From Nemertoderma westbladi (taxonomy: Eukaryota; Xenacoelomorpha; Nemertodermatida; Nemertodermatidae): DNA of 64,000 bases. A program made the translations under genes and the position numbers. Positions 51,361 to 63,118 of this stretch are shown piece after piece (positions within the stretch are counted from its first letter, which is position 1; every line of letters starts with the position of its first letter). The notes under the pieces were generated by a model. It saw only the letters and a list, made by a program, of their open reading frames with translations, was not told the DNA's origin and did no database searches. The stretch covers positions 62,001 to 126,000 of the forward strand of contig JAUCBJ010004334.1 of the NCBI GenBank assembly GCA_032718475.1, given 5' to 3'.

Positions 51361-52542
51361 TTATGTAAAAAAAGTTAAAACATTTACAGGATTAAAATCA
51401 ACAGAAGATAAATTAACATTATAGGGTACTTTGCGGTTAAAATTTAAAGGCACATTATTGTCAGGGGTAAAATTTTCTGAAAAGACAGAGGAAAAAATGG
51501 TAGCCTTAGTTTCGTCATCAATTACTGTTTCACCTTTGTATTTCAGGGGGCCAATGTCCGATCTGTTGGAGTTCTTTTTCTTCAGGTACTGAAAGATCGC
51601 ATTTGTGTTTCCAGAACTGAGAATTCGGATTTCCCGCTCGCAGTCAGCACGGTGAGCGGCGCGGGAAGCTTGCGCTGCGACACATTTATACGCAGCCATA
51701 CCGCCTTCCGAGTGACGCCTGCGCCACAAGCGTTTCTTTGCTTTCTGTAAAATCTTGACGTAATGAGGGTACTTCTTTTGGTTGCTATCGTTACAAAATT
51801 CCTTGTAAGGAATATAAGTATTTATACCACTTTTCATAACCTTGCTAAATGCTAGGAAGAAATCGTTCACTGTTCTACATGAAGCAAACTCTTCTTCTTC
51901 CCATTTAATTGACCTCATAAATGACTTAAAACCTGTGTAGTCACCATTTGCGAAATCGTAAAAACCACGTGGCGCAGAGGTGTCCGAGCTGTCACACTGA
52001 GGTGAACCAATTATATCGAAGGACACAGTGGCGTGTTCGCTCGTAGAGAATGGAGCAGCCGTCGAAACGCTCGAGACAAAATGGTCATCCGTGGTAAAAA
52101 TAAGGTCTAGAACGTTGTCACCTCTGGTAGGCTCGTACTGGACCTGCGAGAGGCCTGATTCCAAAACGAAACTAAAAAAGTTGTTATAGATATCGTTGTC
52201 CGGGTGGGAAACATCAGTCCAATCGAACAGCGGCAGATTAAAGTCGCCAGTGATCACACACGGTTTGTTGGTGTCGCACAGGATGTTGAGAGCTTCACAA
52301 AGTCCGGTAGTAGTGTCAGGAACGCTGGGAACAGGTGGCGGACGGTAAGCGCATATTAATCGTGAAGAGCCGTCAATGAGGTCAATGGCTACAGCTTCTA
52401 TGTCCGTAGTTTGACGAGGAAGTGCAACAGGTATGCACTTTATCGAGTTCCGCACAAGGAGGGCCACTCCACCCCCAACCCGGTCGTGTCTGTCATGCCG
52501 GAAGACCCGGAAACGTTTGCTGCCAGACAACATTAGAATCAT
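51361..52542 (-). pseudogene. LINE endonuclease domain, CR1-like, RT missing (393 codons)
   Basis: The minus frame reads VFRHDRHDRVGGGVALLVRN, ICAYRPPP, the metal motif ITGDFNLPLFDW, DLIFTTDD, FSTSEHATVSFDI, then a linker (YVKILQKAKKRLWRRRHSEG) and KGETVIDDETKATIFSSVFS. The N-terminal third of the nuclease is missing at the Gypsy junction (52542). The catalytic SDH is replaced by SEH. The frame stops at 51361, just before an RT would begin. The last about 20 codons (RKVPYNVNLSSVDFNPVNVL) match the pre-RT spacer of CR1-type proteins. Confidence 0.85.
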
Positions 52543-53190
52543 TAGAATCGAGATTAAATCAAACTCTAGTAACCATGCTGTCTTGTCTATCTATACCGAT
52601 TCTGACCAATTACACTGTGATGAGTGTCTCCCAGCTGTACTTTTTGCGTATCGCACTTCTATACATTCAAACTGTCAATCAAACTCCAATTTTCCTTACC
52701 TATGGTCGTGAAGCAACATTACCTTCAGACGCTGTTTTACTTAAAGCGACCGACAATGCTAGTTTAGATGACTATACTAGACGACTAGCGAAAACAGTTT
52801 TGATCAGTAGGAAAAATACAGAGTCATTACAAAAACAAGCTCAATCTACTACTAGGATCGGCATGCTGCATTGCAGCTGCATTTTTAAGAATGCTGTGCC
52901 GGAATTCGTTCGGAATTCTAGATTCATTCGGAATTATCACAACATAGTTGTACCGCAATGTAAAGTAGGAAACTACGTATTCATAGAAGAATGGGAATGT
53001 CCCGTTGGTTTGTCACGAAAGCTCATAGCAAAATATCTTGGGCCTTACAGGGTACACGCAATTGAAGGTGAAAATTTACGGTTAACTAGGCCATGTCGTA
53101 AAAGTATAAGCGCCCTTATTCACCCCAACATGGTAAAACCTGCGCGTTTACGCTACAGTCTGTCTGATACCAGCCCCGCCAGCCACAGCC
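52543..53190 (+). pseudogene. Ty3/Gypsy integrase C-terminal fragment
   Basis: In three alternating frames it reads RLNQTLVTMLSCLS, then DECLPAVLFAYRTSIHS, then NQTPIFLTYGREATLPSDAV. These are the end of the integrase catalytic core (RLNQTL with the last acidic residue lost, then LP..LFAYRTS and P..L.YGR) followed by the C-terminal GPY/F module: CKVGNYVFIEEWECPVGLSR, KLIAKYLGPYRVHAIEGENL, RLTRP and IHPNMVKPARLR. Two frameshifts near 52605 and 52680 and a 57-bp LINE-tail insertion (52846-52902) show decay. No LTR was found beside it. Confidence 0.85.
52846..52902 (-). mobile_element. 57-bp tail fragment of LINE family R
   Basis: Reverse complement of R positions about 11888-11944: CTACTACTAGGATCGG, then CATGCTGCATTGCAGCTGCA, then TTTTTAAGAATGCTGTGCCGG. 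It lies inside the Gypsy integrase and adds 19 codons (about TTRIGMLHCSCIFKNAVP) without shifting the frame. Confidence 0.88.
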
Positions 53191-53194
53191 GCGC

Positions 53195-53341
53195 GTGGCT
53201 GTGGCTGTGGCTGTGGCTGTGGCTGTGGCTGTGGCTGTGGCTGTGGCTGTGGCTGTGGCTGTGGCTGTGGCTGTGGCTGTGGCTGTGGCTGTGGCTGTGG
53301 CTGTGGATGTGGCTGTGGTTGTGGTTGTGGCTGTGGCTGTG
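53195..53341. repeat. (GGCTGT)n hexanucleotide array, about 24 copies
   Basis: Near-perfect GTGGCT repeats with two or three substitutions near the right end. The left end AGCCACAGCCGCGC is complementary, so the array can fold on its own start. Confidence 0.95.
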
Positions 53342-53342
53342 G

Positions 53343-53505
53343 CACCCCTCACTCCCTCCCTCACTCCCTCACTCCATCACTCCCTCACTCCCTCTCTCCC
53401 TCACTCCCTCTCTCCCTCACTCCCTCACTCCCTCACTCCCTCACTCCCTCTCTCCCTCACTCCCTCGCTCCCTCACTCCCTCACTCCCTCACTCCATCAC
53501 TCAAA
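53343..53505. repeat. (TCCCTCAC)n array
   Basis: About 20 copies of an 8-bp unit with TCCCTCTC and TCCATCAC variants, immediately after the hexanucleotide array. Confidence 0.95.
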
Positions 53506-56214
53506 TACAAAATGTAGTATTATTGCATAGCAACCAATTCATAGCTACTGTATGGTTTTTACTTTGAGACATTTCACCCTCTAGCAGCAGACTCGGAACT
53601 TCAGACTACTCTGTGACTCCGCAAAAAGATATAGTCTATATTGTAATAGATACCGATTGGGGGGTCAAAATTAAGTAATAATATATCTAAAAAAGTCTCA
53701 AACATCTTGCCTCATGGCTCGCCCCTCAGAACTCTTAAGCAATATAGCTTCATAGTTTTTAAGGAAAACTGGTAAACGAGATTTGTAATTACGCATACCT
53801 CGCAGACTTAAGTAATTAATTATACAGTACAGTAGGTTAGATCGTTTTGAGAATAGTACCGTTGGAAACAGCGCCCTCGAAAACCTCAGTACAAATAAAA
53901 TTAATAAAGATTAACAGGATATAGCTTGTTATAATAAAACATAAATTATAATACAATAGAACAATTAGGGTTGTAAATAAAAACAAATTAAATAAATTGA
54001 AGATAAACTGTATATAACTTATGTATTAAAAGAGGGCCTTATTTAATTATTTGCGGTCAGGCGCGCAGGCTGCTTCACAACACAATGTGAAAGAATGCAA
54101 TCTATTGCAAACCAGATGTTTATTCTGATTTCTCAGGCGATTTGACAATGGTCTACATGATAACGAAGCTGGAGGTTTAAATAATTTAAAATTCGTGCAA
54201 CCCCATGTTGACATACAGTATAACTCAACATAGGATTCAATGGGATTAGTCATGCTACGTCTAATAAGAGCCAAGACCAACCTGTAAGGGTAAATTATGT
54301 TTTGGGCCCCGCTCGCATCTTTATATTTCATTCTACCTTTACCTTCTACTGTATGACAAAAATAATACAAATGTACTGTATACAGTATTGTATAATTGTT
54401 CCTATTGTATTGTATATTTCATCTACTGTAGTACAATCTATTCATCGCGCGTCCCTATCTGGTTGATTTGTGTCAAATTAAATTGCCTTTGGCAACATTA
54501 TTTGATACAAATCGATCGATTAAACAATTAATTAATTGTTTAATCAACCAATTAATTAATTGTTTAATTAATTAATGACCTACTTAACACCTAAGGTGCG
54601 AAGTAGGTCCAACTGTCGCCGAAATGGGTATACTCTTACTACTGATTTAATTTAATCATACATTATTTTGCTGTAATTGTCTTACAGATATTTGATTTAC
54701 ATTATTTTTGAGTTCTCGGATTTTCAGATGTAGTTATTTCAAAAGCTTATAAGTGAAGGTAGTAGACTGTCTGTGAAATAGGCAAATTCAACGAATTTGT
54801 AATTTCATATTTAAATTAAAGGTCGACACAGCTTTTTGCCTCATGATATTTTCCTACAGTATGTCACTTTCTTAATAATAATTGTAAGTAAAAAAGTTTA
54901 AATGGTAACTGGAAGTCAAACTATGTATTTATTATTTTACAACAATTTTATTTACTTTACTTTAATTGTGTAAAAGCTTTTGTGGGATAACTGATTCGTT
55001 TGCCTTGCTGGCCAGTTCCCCCCCGGTCGCTAGAATACTCTAAAAAGGATCTATAGGTAAAATAGTGCAAGCTACCAGCTTATTGGCTGATGGGCTGTAC
55101 GAAAGTATCTGGGTTCTGTTCGATCAGCCAACCAGCTTAGGGAGGTTGCCTTAGCCCTGCTGTCCGTATCGGCCAATAGAATTTGAGTGGGCGTTGATTT
55201 TGACCTATCCCAGAGCTACTGAACTGAATTTTCCTATCTCACTGCTCATCCTCTGTGTTGAACGGGAGCTTCGGGGAATAAGGGTAGTTGGTATCCTCGT
55301 ATAGTTAGGTAGTCATATGATTTTATATGATTCTGTTGTTGTGTTCCCATTTTTCGCCATAACACCGGCTTTTTGGGAAGAACTCTAGTAAAACTGCTTA
55401 AATTATCGAAAGTATAACTGTTATCCGATCAATCCGACCTAATTACTTATCTGATCTAATTAACTCACTATTAATCATATTGTTTGTACTGTTATTTACC
55501 GTCAGTTATTAATTGTATCTATTTGTTGATGGAAATATTGCTCTTTGGAGAATACGGATAAATCACCCAAATTTCCCAATTTTCTTGATACACTACAGGT
55601 TAGAGAGACAGGCTATATATAACAATTGCGATTTATATCAATGTGGTGTGTATTGAATCTAATGTTATTTAGCAGACCCTACATGAGTCAATTGCTGCTC
55701 TCTTTATGTGTGATCAAATTTACTGACGGTCGGCAAAATAGTGTGCATGATTGTGATTGGTAACAAAGCATTTCCTAAAGAATGCGCCTTATACTTTAAT
55801 CATAAGCAGTATCGTTGCGTTTAGTATAAGTCCTAGCTCTGTTTAAATAGATAGAGCGCCACGTCCTAAAGGAACTGTTAATATTTCCCGAAAGCCAATA
55901 ATATCTGTCAGAAATTAATTAATAACGATCAATCGAATAATACAGTAGGTTTACACTGCAACCTTACACTGCAATAATAAAATTTAAGCAGCCGAATTCA
56001 GCCTCCCGGGTGTAGATCCATCGGGTGAATGATTGCGCATGGGCTGGCTTCGGGTAATGTTTTGTTTATTAGCATAAAATATTGTCGTATGCTAAAGGTG
56101 TTTTAATTAACTAAAAGACATATAAATTTTGGCAGGTTAAACTGCTAAAGGTCTTCAAAAGCGCGAACAATAACAGTTATCGATCTTATTACAGTAGGCA
56201 ATAAGGTTGCAAGA
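53506..56214. other. Intergenic, no confident gene
   Basis: AT-rich. A minus-strand 107-codon frame (54370-54047, MYYFCHTVEGKGRMKYKDAS) has protein-like composition, with Cys in its second half, but no motif. TTAATTAATTAATTG palindromes lie at 54515-54585. A C6 run sits at 55019-55024. Confidence 0.35.
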
Positions 56215-56221
56215 TACCGTA

Positions 56222-56350
56222 GTAACCGGTACTTCTGTAGGTCAGTAGGCCCAACTGCCAGAACCGGTACTGCTGTAGGTCCGTAGGTCCAACTGCCAGA
56301 ACCGGTACTTCTGTAGGTCTGTAGGCCCAACTGTCCTAACCGGTACTGCT
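56222..56350. repeat. 37-38-bp tandem repeat with ACCGGTAC core
   Basis: ACCGGTACTTCTGTAGGTC followed by .GTAGGCCCAACTGCCAGA, three and a half copies with TTC/TGC alternation. Confidence 0.88.
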
Positions 56351-56576
56351 GTATCAGTACATTAGTATTATTCGATTTTGATTATTGTATACCGGTAGGT
56401 CTCGATATTAAATCGGGGACGCCTGGTTTTTATTGGGATTTTACTTAGGTCTATTTCTGTCAGTTTTATTTCCTAGTAAGTTAATATTGAGCTGAAGACG
56501 TGTAAGTCTGCTCAGATTGTTCAGATAATTGTAGGCTGAACTGCTGTCTGACTGTTGTTGGGTTTGGAGAGATTAC

Positions 56577-57062
56577 GGCGTGTGTAGAGTTTGTCTGATA
56601 AAGTGCCGTTAGTAAGTTGGGGCAGCCATATGCTGTAAGGTCAATCCCCTCTTAAAGAATAAGTCGTACTACCGTGTTAGAACGCATACTAACTAACTGT
56701 TTCAGAATCTGCATATACTGTAGTTTATTTAGGCTTGATCGTAGTCTGCCAGTGTTTTAGCCTGTGTTTGTTTGTGTGGTCTGTTCAGGTACCGTAATAG
56801 TTATTACTCAGATATTTTGTAGGCTGGATTGTTGTCTAGCTATTATTAGGTCTGAAGAGATTGCTGTGTGTGTGGAGTTTGTCTGATAAAGTGCTGTTAG
56901 TAAGTTGGGGCAGCCATATGCTGTAAGGTCAATCCCCTCTTAAAGAATAAGTCGTACTACCGTGTTAGAACGCATACTAACTAACCATTTCAGAATCTAC
57001 ACGTACGGTCGTTTATTTAGGCTTGGTGGTAGTCTGCCAGCGTTTGGTTTGTATTTTATTTG
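56577..57062. repeat. Direct duplication of about 190 bp, 293 bp apart
   Basis: GTGTGTAGAGTTTGTCTGAT through GGGGCAGCCATATGCTGTAA, AACGCATACTAACTAAC and TTTATTTAGGCTTG (56580-56760) recurs at 56873-57050 with few changes. It is non-coding and lies upstream of the BEL gag, so it may be a duplicated leader or LTR enhancer segment. Confidence 0.85.
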
Positions 57063-58016
57063 AGTATTCTGTACGGGTAGCGTAATATTTATTATTCAGA
57101 GTTTATGCGATTATTCGCAACATTCATGTCCCCAAGTTTATTCCTACAGTAATTGTGCTTGTTATACATACCGTTATAGTTAAATTAACCCCGGTACTAC
57201 ACGGGCTGCTTGGCGTAGGACAAGACTGGTGACATTGTGCCCTGGTCACTCCAGCAGATGCCGTGGTTCTTTTAACTGTTCAAGTATATTTAACTACTGA
57301 TTATTTGTTATACCGGTACTTGTACCTAATTTAGGGTTTAGTGTACAGTGCTTTCCGAAGTAATTAGGGTGTATTTGTGTTGTAAAGTGGTTGATAGGCA
57401 CATTCGTTAGCTCTATTAACTTCTGGGTAGGAACACTCCGTGATACATAACGTAGTACCTATAGCGATACGGTTATAGGTCTTCAGGCGGTGGTATTTTC
57501 CTATCTGGACAGTACAGTATATTTACTACTACTTATTATTTCAAATACCGTAGTACCCTGTCCGTTGTAATAACCAGAATTCTAACCCTTTGTTAGGCTG
57601 GTTTGTAGACTTCCTGTAAAATTACCCTAAAAATTTCGTACGTAATATTTTTGTTGTGTTTAATTAGAGAATTAATCTCACCCATATCGTAAGTAATTTG
57701 TAGTATTAAGTAACTTAAGTAAATTAGAATTATCAGTTTTAGTGTCAAATAAATAGCACTTCACTGAGAGCGCACAGCTTCTGTGTAGTGACCCCCCAGA
57801 AATAATAACATTTATTTCAAATATTGACAAAACCCTTTTAAACGGGTATATATCTATTATAAATCAACTCAAACGATTTATAAATAGTAGGCCTGCCCTA
57901 CAACAACTAGGTCTCAATATCAGTTGAACTACTGCTTAAATAACGGTAATAAAGTAAGTTAAAGTAACCAAGTAACCCTAAAATATTCAGAAATTCAATT
58001 ATTCTAAAATAATTGA
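57063..58016. other. Leader region upstream of BEL gag
   Basis: No ORF. AATAAATAGCACTTCACTGA (57748-57767) followed by AGTGACCCCCCAGAAA (57788-57803) looks like a polyadenylation signal and a TGACCCC-type primer-binding site just after an LTR, as in BEL elements. The matching 3' LTR is not visible, so this stays tentative. Confidence 0.3.
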
Positions 58017-58265
58017 CATACCGGTATTTACCATAGGCTTATTATATTTATTTCTATAAATTTGAGCTGAAATCATACCGGTATTCTGTAATTAATTCTA
58101 GTTCATAATTATACTTATATATACTATAAGTGTAAGCTGTATACCGGTATTTACGATAGGCCTATTATATATTTATATATATTTGTGCTAAATTTATATA
58201 CCGGTACTCTGTGACAAATCTAGTCTGTAATAATACTTATAAATATTATAAGCATACCGGTATTC
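58017..58265. repeat. ATACCGGTAT dimeric tandem repeat
   Basis: ATACCGGTAT-type cores fall at about 58019, 58077, 58141, 58199 and 58256. Alternate units resemble each other (TTTACCATAGGCTTATTATAT; TTCTGTAATTAATTCTAG), giving a repeat of about 121 bp present twice. Confidence 0.8.
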
Positions 58266-58400
58266 TCATATATTGTATATACATCACGTTACACTGAGTA
58301 ACGGTATCGGTAATAAATCGCTAGGCTTGCGGTCATACTGAATTACCAGACTTGCTTTAACTGAAACTATAGTAGTAGACATTCAACTGTATAGCTAAAC

Positions 58401-61211
58401 ATGTCTGACACTCAGCAAAACCTGTCAGACAGTCTGATCGATACAACTATCTGTGACTCAGATAGGAGTGTGGAGCGATTAAGAAAGGAGTTCAGCTCAC
58501 CTCCTACTGCAAAAAAGGTCATCCCTCCAGTAGTATCAGACCCTAGGCTAATCCACCATAGGTCCATCATAGGCACTCGGGCACAGGTCAAACGGAACCA
58601 AGAGGCAGTTGTCCCATCGCAGCAACATCTTGGTCAAGAACCTACTTCCCAGCGACCCGATAGCTCCAGCAGTTCGGATACTGTAGAGCTGACCCCCGAA
58701 CGCGGAGTGCAGATGGCTGCTACAGTCTACTCGGACCCCCTTCTTACCCTTCCTGCTGCAGTGCTAACTACTATATTCATTGCGGTGGAGGAACATCAAG
58801 CCGACTGGGCGAGGAATAAGCGAGCGACCCAAGATAATTATGCGGGATACGCCAGGGAAGAATTAATGTCTATTGTCGAGTCACAATGGAACTTTCCCGG
58901 ACTCGGACTCCCGTTGGATCTGTCTGAGGCTACTTGGGAAAATATACACAGGATGGGAGTGGCAAAAGATACAATGGATCCAGCTGTTTGGAAGAGGTCG
59001 GCAGCAGGATATGTGCAGGGATTCTTAGGCTCCTTGGAGCGATTGGAAGAACAACTGTTTCGACAACCTCAAGGACCTCAAGAGCAGGAAGAGCTGCTAT
59101 ACCAAATACGCGAAAGAACCCTACGCATACGACTAATCCTCTCAGCATTTGAGGAAACTTCCAAAAGAAGACCGGACACGTCGCTGCAGGTTGCTGTCAA
59201 AACTTGGTTACATCGGGTAGATCTTAAAGTACAGGAAACGGCCCAGTGGAAATCCCAGCTGGCTGAGAGATCAACCTATGAAGAACAAACTGATGTCACC
59301 CTTTCTCAAGCGGAAAGCGAAGAGACCGCCGAGAAACCGCGAACTAGAGACGCTATCGACATTTATTTGTCCGACTATCAGCGATTCCTAGGAGACGAAG
59401 AGTTGAGGAGACGGCTGTCTGGACTTTGCCCTAATAGTGAAGGAACCAAGCTTGTGTTGGACTCAATCGATGCGGAAATGTTAGCTGCAAACCAAGCTGA
59501 ATGTGATGAAAAACTCCGCCTCACTAGAGTCCGAGAAGAACAAGTAAAGAAATAATGGATAGAGAAAAGAAAGGTGGCAGCAGCAGCGGCAGCCGAAGCA
59601 GAAGCCGAAAGAAAGGCGGCAGAAGCAGAAGCCGAAAGAAAGTCGGCAGAAGCAGAAGCCGAAAGAAAAGCGGCAGAAGCAGAAGCCGAAAGAAAGTCGG
59701 CAAAAGCAGAAGCCGAAAGAAAGGCGGCAGAAGCAGAAGCCGAAAGAAAGGCAGCAGAAGCAGAAGCAGAAAGAAAAGCAGCAGTGGCAGAAGCAGAAGC
59801 CGAAAGAAAGGCGGCAGAAGCAGAAGCAGAAAGAAAAGCAGCAGTGGCAGAAGCAGAACGTAGAGCTTCTGAGGAGACTATCCAATTGGAGTTGGAAAAT
59901 CTGCAAGAGACGCAAGACAGTATAAATAAACAGTTTACTGCTAATCAAATGCAGATGATGAGAAAATCTACTCCCAAGCGCCAGGGATACACATCCTCGG
60001 AGGAAGGCGAGACTACCGATCCTGAAGGCGGAGGAAATAGATCTCATCTAAGTAGGTGTAGAAAAACATCTTATCGTCGCAAATTGCCTGATTTGCCCCC
60101 AGCTGTTAGAAGACAGCTAGCTAGCACAGACTTGAGTAGTATAGAACCTACAGCCCAAAGTATTAAGGTCCAAAGACTCTCTACAATAGTTGATGAGCCT
60201 GAGATAATTAGGCCAGTCGTTCCCAAAGTCACTTCTGTGTTAGAGACCCCTGTACTTCCAGAGCTTAACTCTAAATTCCCTTTACATAGTACTACACTGC
60301 CTGTACCCGGTGGAACAGTCCAAGAGAATATCCCTGTCCAGATAGCAGAGAGAGAAATCAAAAATTTGTCTCCCGTCGTCCCGCGTCAGCCCGCTACTAT
60401 GTTGGCGACTCCCGCTTCGGCGGTTGAGTGGGTGGAAGAGGGACGGCGGGGGATGAATCTCCTGCTAGGACAGATGCAGGAGACTGTCCACCAACTTAAG
60501 GGAACAGTGAGGGAAGGTAGAGCAGAGTTGCAAGAAGTGCAGCAAAGTATCGCGCTAGAACGCGACAAATTAGTCAATATACAAAAGGGCATACCAATAC
60601 CCCCTGTAACATTGTGTCAGCCTGTTAGGTCTGAAGTATTACATGCGCAAGGTGTGGAGCCTACACGCATCTATACTGCTAGTGAAGTTGAAACTCCTAT
60701 AGCAAACCCTATTAAGGGTGATTATAGACCTGTTATTAATGATATTCCCTATAGACCTGATAATGATCCGAGAAATTTATATACCGATAATTCGATATTA
60801 AATAACACGATAGCCCAAGAAAGCTTTACGCGTCAGATGGCTAGAACAGAAGCCCGCCAAGCGGTCAAAGTGGGAGAGATCGTCAAATTCAATGGAGATG
60901 AGATGAAATGGTTACCTTTCAACGAATATTACAAAGATAGCATACAGAACTCTGCACTATCTAACGGAGAGAAACTTAGATTCCTCATCAAGTGCTTGGA
61001 AGGACCTCCCAAGTTAATGGCGTTAAAGTTTATTGGACATCCAGATGGATTAAGACAAGTTTGGGATACATTAAACATCAGGTATGGTAACAAGGATAAC
61101 ATAGCTAAGTATTTGTATGCAAAATTAGTAGCCCCCCGACACTTCCTTAGTAGCGGGATTATAGAGTTTTCCGATGAAATTCAGGAGATCGTAGACAACT
61201 GGACTGGTTAG
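58401..61211 (+). pseudogene. BEL/Pao gag, with one in-frame TAA
   Basis: 58401-59555 (384 codons) and 59574-61211 (545 codons) share one frame; only TAA at 59553-59555 separates VREEQVKK from WIEKRKVAAAAAAEAEAERK. The first part is a hydrophilic gag-like protein with helical segments. The middle is an (AEAEAERKA)-type helix. The C-terminal 110 residues contain FNGDEMKWLPFNEYYKDSIQ, LSNGEKLRFLIKCLEGPPKL and DTLNIRYGNKDNIAKYLY, the DUF1759-type capsid region of BEL elements. A frameshift at about 61205 (DNWTG-stop, with DWLGKSHEYQ in the next frame) separates it from the pol part. It would form the particle shell. Confidence 0.85.
59590..59862. repeat. 27/24-bp coding repeat encoding a charged helix
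   Basis: Units GCAGAAGCAGAAGCCGAAAG plus AAAGGCG encode A-E-A-E-A-E-R-K-A/S. About ten copies; a long single alpha-helix or coiled coil is expected. The frame is preserved. Confidence 0.92.
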
Positions 61212-61237
61212 GTAAGTCGCATGAATATCAGAGTTCC

Positions 61238-63118
61238 ATGGTTATTGGAGCCGTAGTCTCTACTTTACCAAAGGGTGGAGTATGTACACGCTGGGACAAG
61301 AAAGTGTTGTACATGAATGAACAACAACGACGAAGTCCTACCATGGCTGATCTCATGTCTTTCTTAGATAGTGAAGTAAAATTACAACTAATAAGGCAGT
61401 CCAGAGAGAAAACATCGGAAAATAAGGTAAGTGAGAAACCCGTTTCTAGGAGAAGGATAATACCAGTGTGTTATACTGACGACGGTGAAAGCCAAGCTTC
61501 TCAAGAAGAGGACAGCGGGAAAGACACAGCAAAATCTTACTATGACAACAAGACCTATAAAGACGTAAGTAAATACAAGTCTCGAACCAGTGACAGGAGA
61601 GAACAGGTAACAACAACTCCTCCTACGTCTCCTAAGAGAATTCACGGAAGAAAGCCCGAAGAAAGAACGAGAGTGCAGAACGTTAACCAAGTTAAGGTGA
61701 GTAACATCAAACCAAAATGTGCGCTGTGCGACGGGCCCCACCGTTTGAGTGCGTGTGCTGAATTTCAAAAGAAATCCCTTGTAGACAGACGTACAGTCCT
61801 GTGGAATAAGCGGTTATGCTATAATTGCCTCAGATCAGGACACCAACGGCGAACCTGTTACTCCGACATAAAGTGTGCAAAGTGTGGCGCGAAACATCAC
61901 ATCTTGTTACACAGTGAGTTCGAACGAGACAAACTGAGTCAGGTAAGTGAGCCCGAACTACATGTCCAATTTAGTGACGTAAACGACACTGATCAAGAGT
62001 CTGAGATGGAAGGATTCTATACTGACGAATTCTCCGACGCCAATGAATCCTGTTATCTAATAAATACCGCAGTGTATCGAGCACTTACTTACGAAAAGGA
62101 CATCAACGATGAGTTTCCCCCAACTACTTTCGCCAAACAACCATCTTGGAAAGCTCCAGCTTCCAACGTAGGAATCAGAGAATTTCCTGTAGTTCAAGTA
62201 AGAGTTCACGGTCTTAACAAAAGCTACATAGTGAACGCCCTCCTTGACTCCGGCAGCATAGGAACATTCATCGATCAAGAACTAGCCGAAGATATCTTTG
62301 CTGGACAACCCAAGTTCCGGACTAAATTGAATATGTCAGGAATTATGCAGGTTTGGAAATCTACCCTAACGGCAGATTACTATGTAGGTGTGTTGTCCAC
62401 CCCCCAGGATAAGTTAGGAACACAAGGTATAAGGTCAGTAAAAATGGTGGCTATAAAGAACTTTGCTACTACTCAAGCAGACCTTTATAATTGGGACGAG
62501 GATGAGAGCATCCAACATCTTAAGATACCTCGATTCCAGACAGATTATCCTGGAGTGCAAGTACTCATCGGCCAAAACGCGCACGAGGCGCTCGAAACAT
62601 TAGAGAAACGGCCTGCTCAACCACAGCCACTGCAAACCTATGCTGGCCCTTCCCGTAGAACTCTCAAAGAGAGATTACCTCAACAACAGGTATACCAAGT
62701 AAAGGGGGAAGTGGAGAGCAGTGATGTGGACGATCCAACTGAGGGAACACCATACTCCTCAGATAATGACGATATTAACTCCAATGTAGATCAATGGAGA
62801 CATTGCCTTGGGACGATTAATCCAGCCGACATCGCTTCCAGAGGAGCAACTCCTCAAGAACTGATAGATACTCCCAGCTGGTTAGGTGGACCCGACTCCC
62901 TAAGTAAAGAAGAAGATGAATGGCTTCCTCATCTTACCACTGCGGAGATTAGACAGGCCAAGGGAGCGGAGGAAGTAACACGACAGCCTAATCGCCCAGC
63001 TGGTCGCTTAGGTTTACTGGAAAGAGACCGAAAACTGTCCGGAAACCATGGAAGGCAAGATACTCTTCCTACGACCACTTCCCTAATTCGACAAAGATCT
63101 AGGGACTCCATAACGTAA
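61238..63118 (+). pseudogene. BEL/Pao pol remnant: zinc knuckles, protease, then RNase H end (626 codons)
   Basis: The listed ATG is internal; the frame really continues from DWLGKSHEYQ at about 61204. Residues 161-174 (C-x2-C-x4-H-x4-C), 194-207 (C-x2-C-x4-H-x4-C) and a CAKCGAKHH pair are the zinc knuckles, in the ALCDGPHRLSACAEF and CYNCLRSGHQRRTC form usual for BEL. The aspartic protease has VNALLDSGSIGTFI with DSG at 337-339, then LIGQNAHEAL. At about residue 520 the sequence jumps to QWRHCLGTINPADIASRG, then TPSWLGGPDSL, the end of the BEL RNase H region. RT and most of RNase H are deleted, still in frame. The last 60 codons show no integrase motif. Confidence 0.87.

Larger units (their letters stand above)
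58401..63118 (+). mobile_element. BEL/Pao-like LTR retrotransposon, internal region with RT deleted
   Basis: Gag, zinc knuckles and aspartic protease are followed directly by the end of the RNase H region. No RT and no integrase core are present between or after. One in-frame stop (59553-59555) and one frameshift (about 61205) further break it. LTRs could not be paired inside the window. Confidence 0.82.

Noticed and set aside
53195-53530. Open frames of alternating Ala-Val, Trp-Leu or Pro-Gln residues
   Set aside because: They are translations of the (GGCTGT)n and (TCCCTCAC)n arrays in several frames; no coding evidence.
59555-59863. Ser-Arg-rich frame and the Cys-Phe-rich minus frame over the gag repeat
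   Set aside because: Alternative-frame translations of the AEAERKA repeat; the gag frame continues on both sides.
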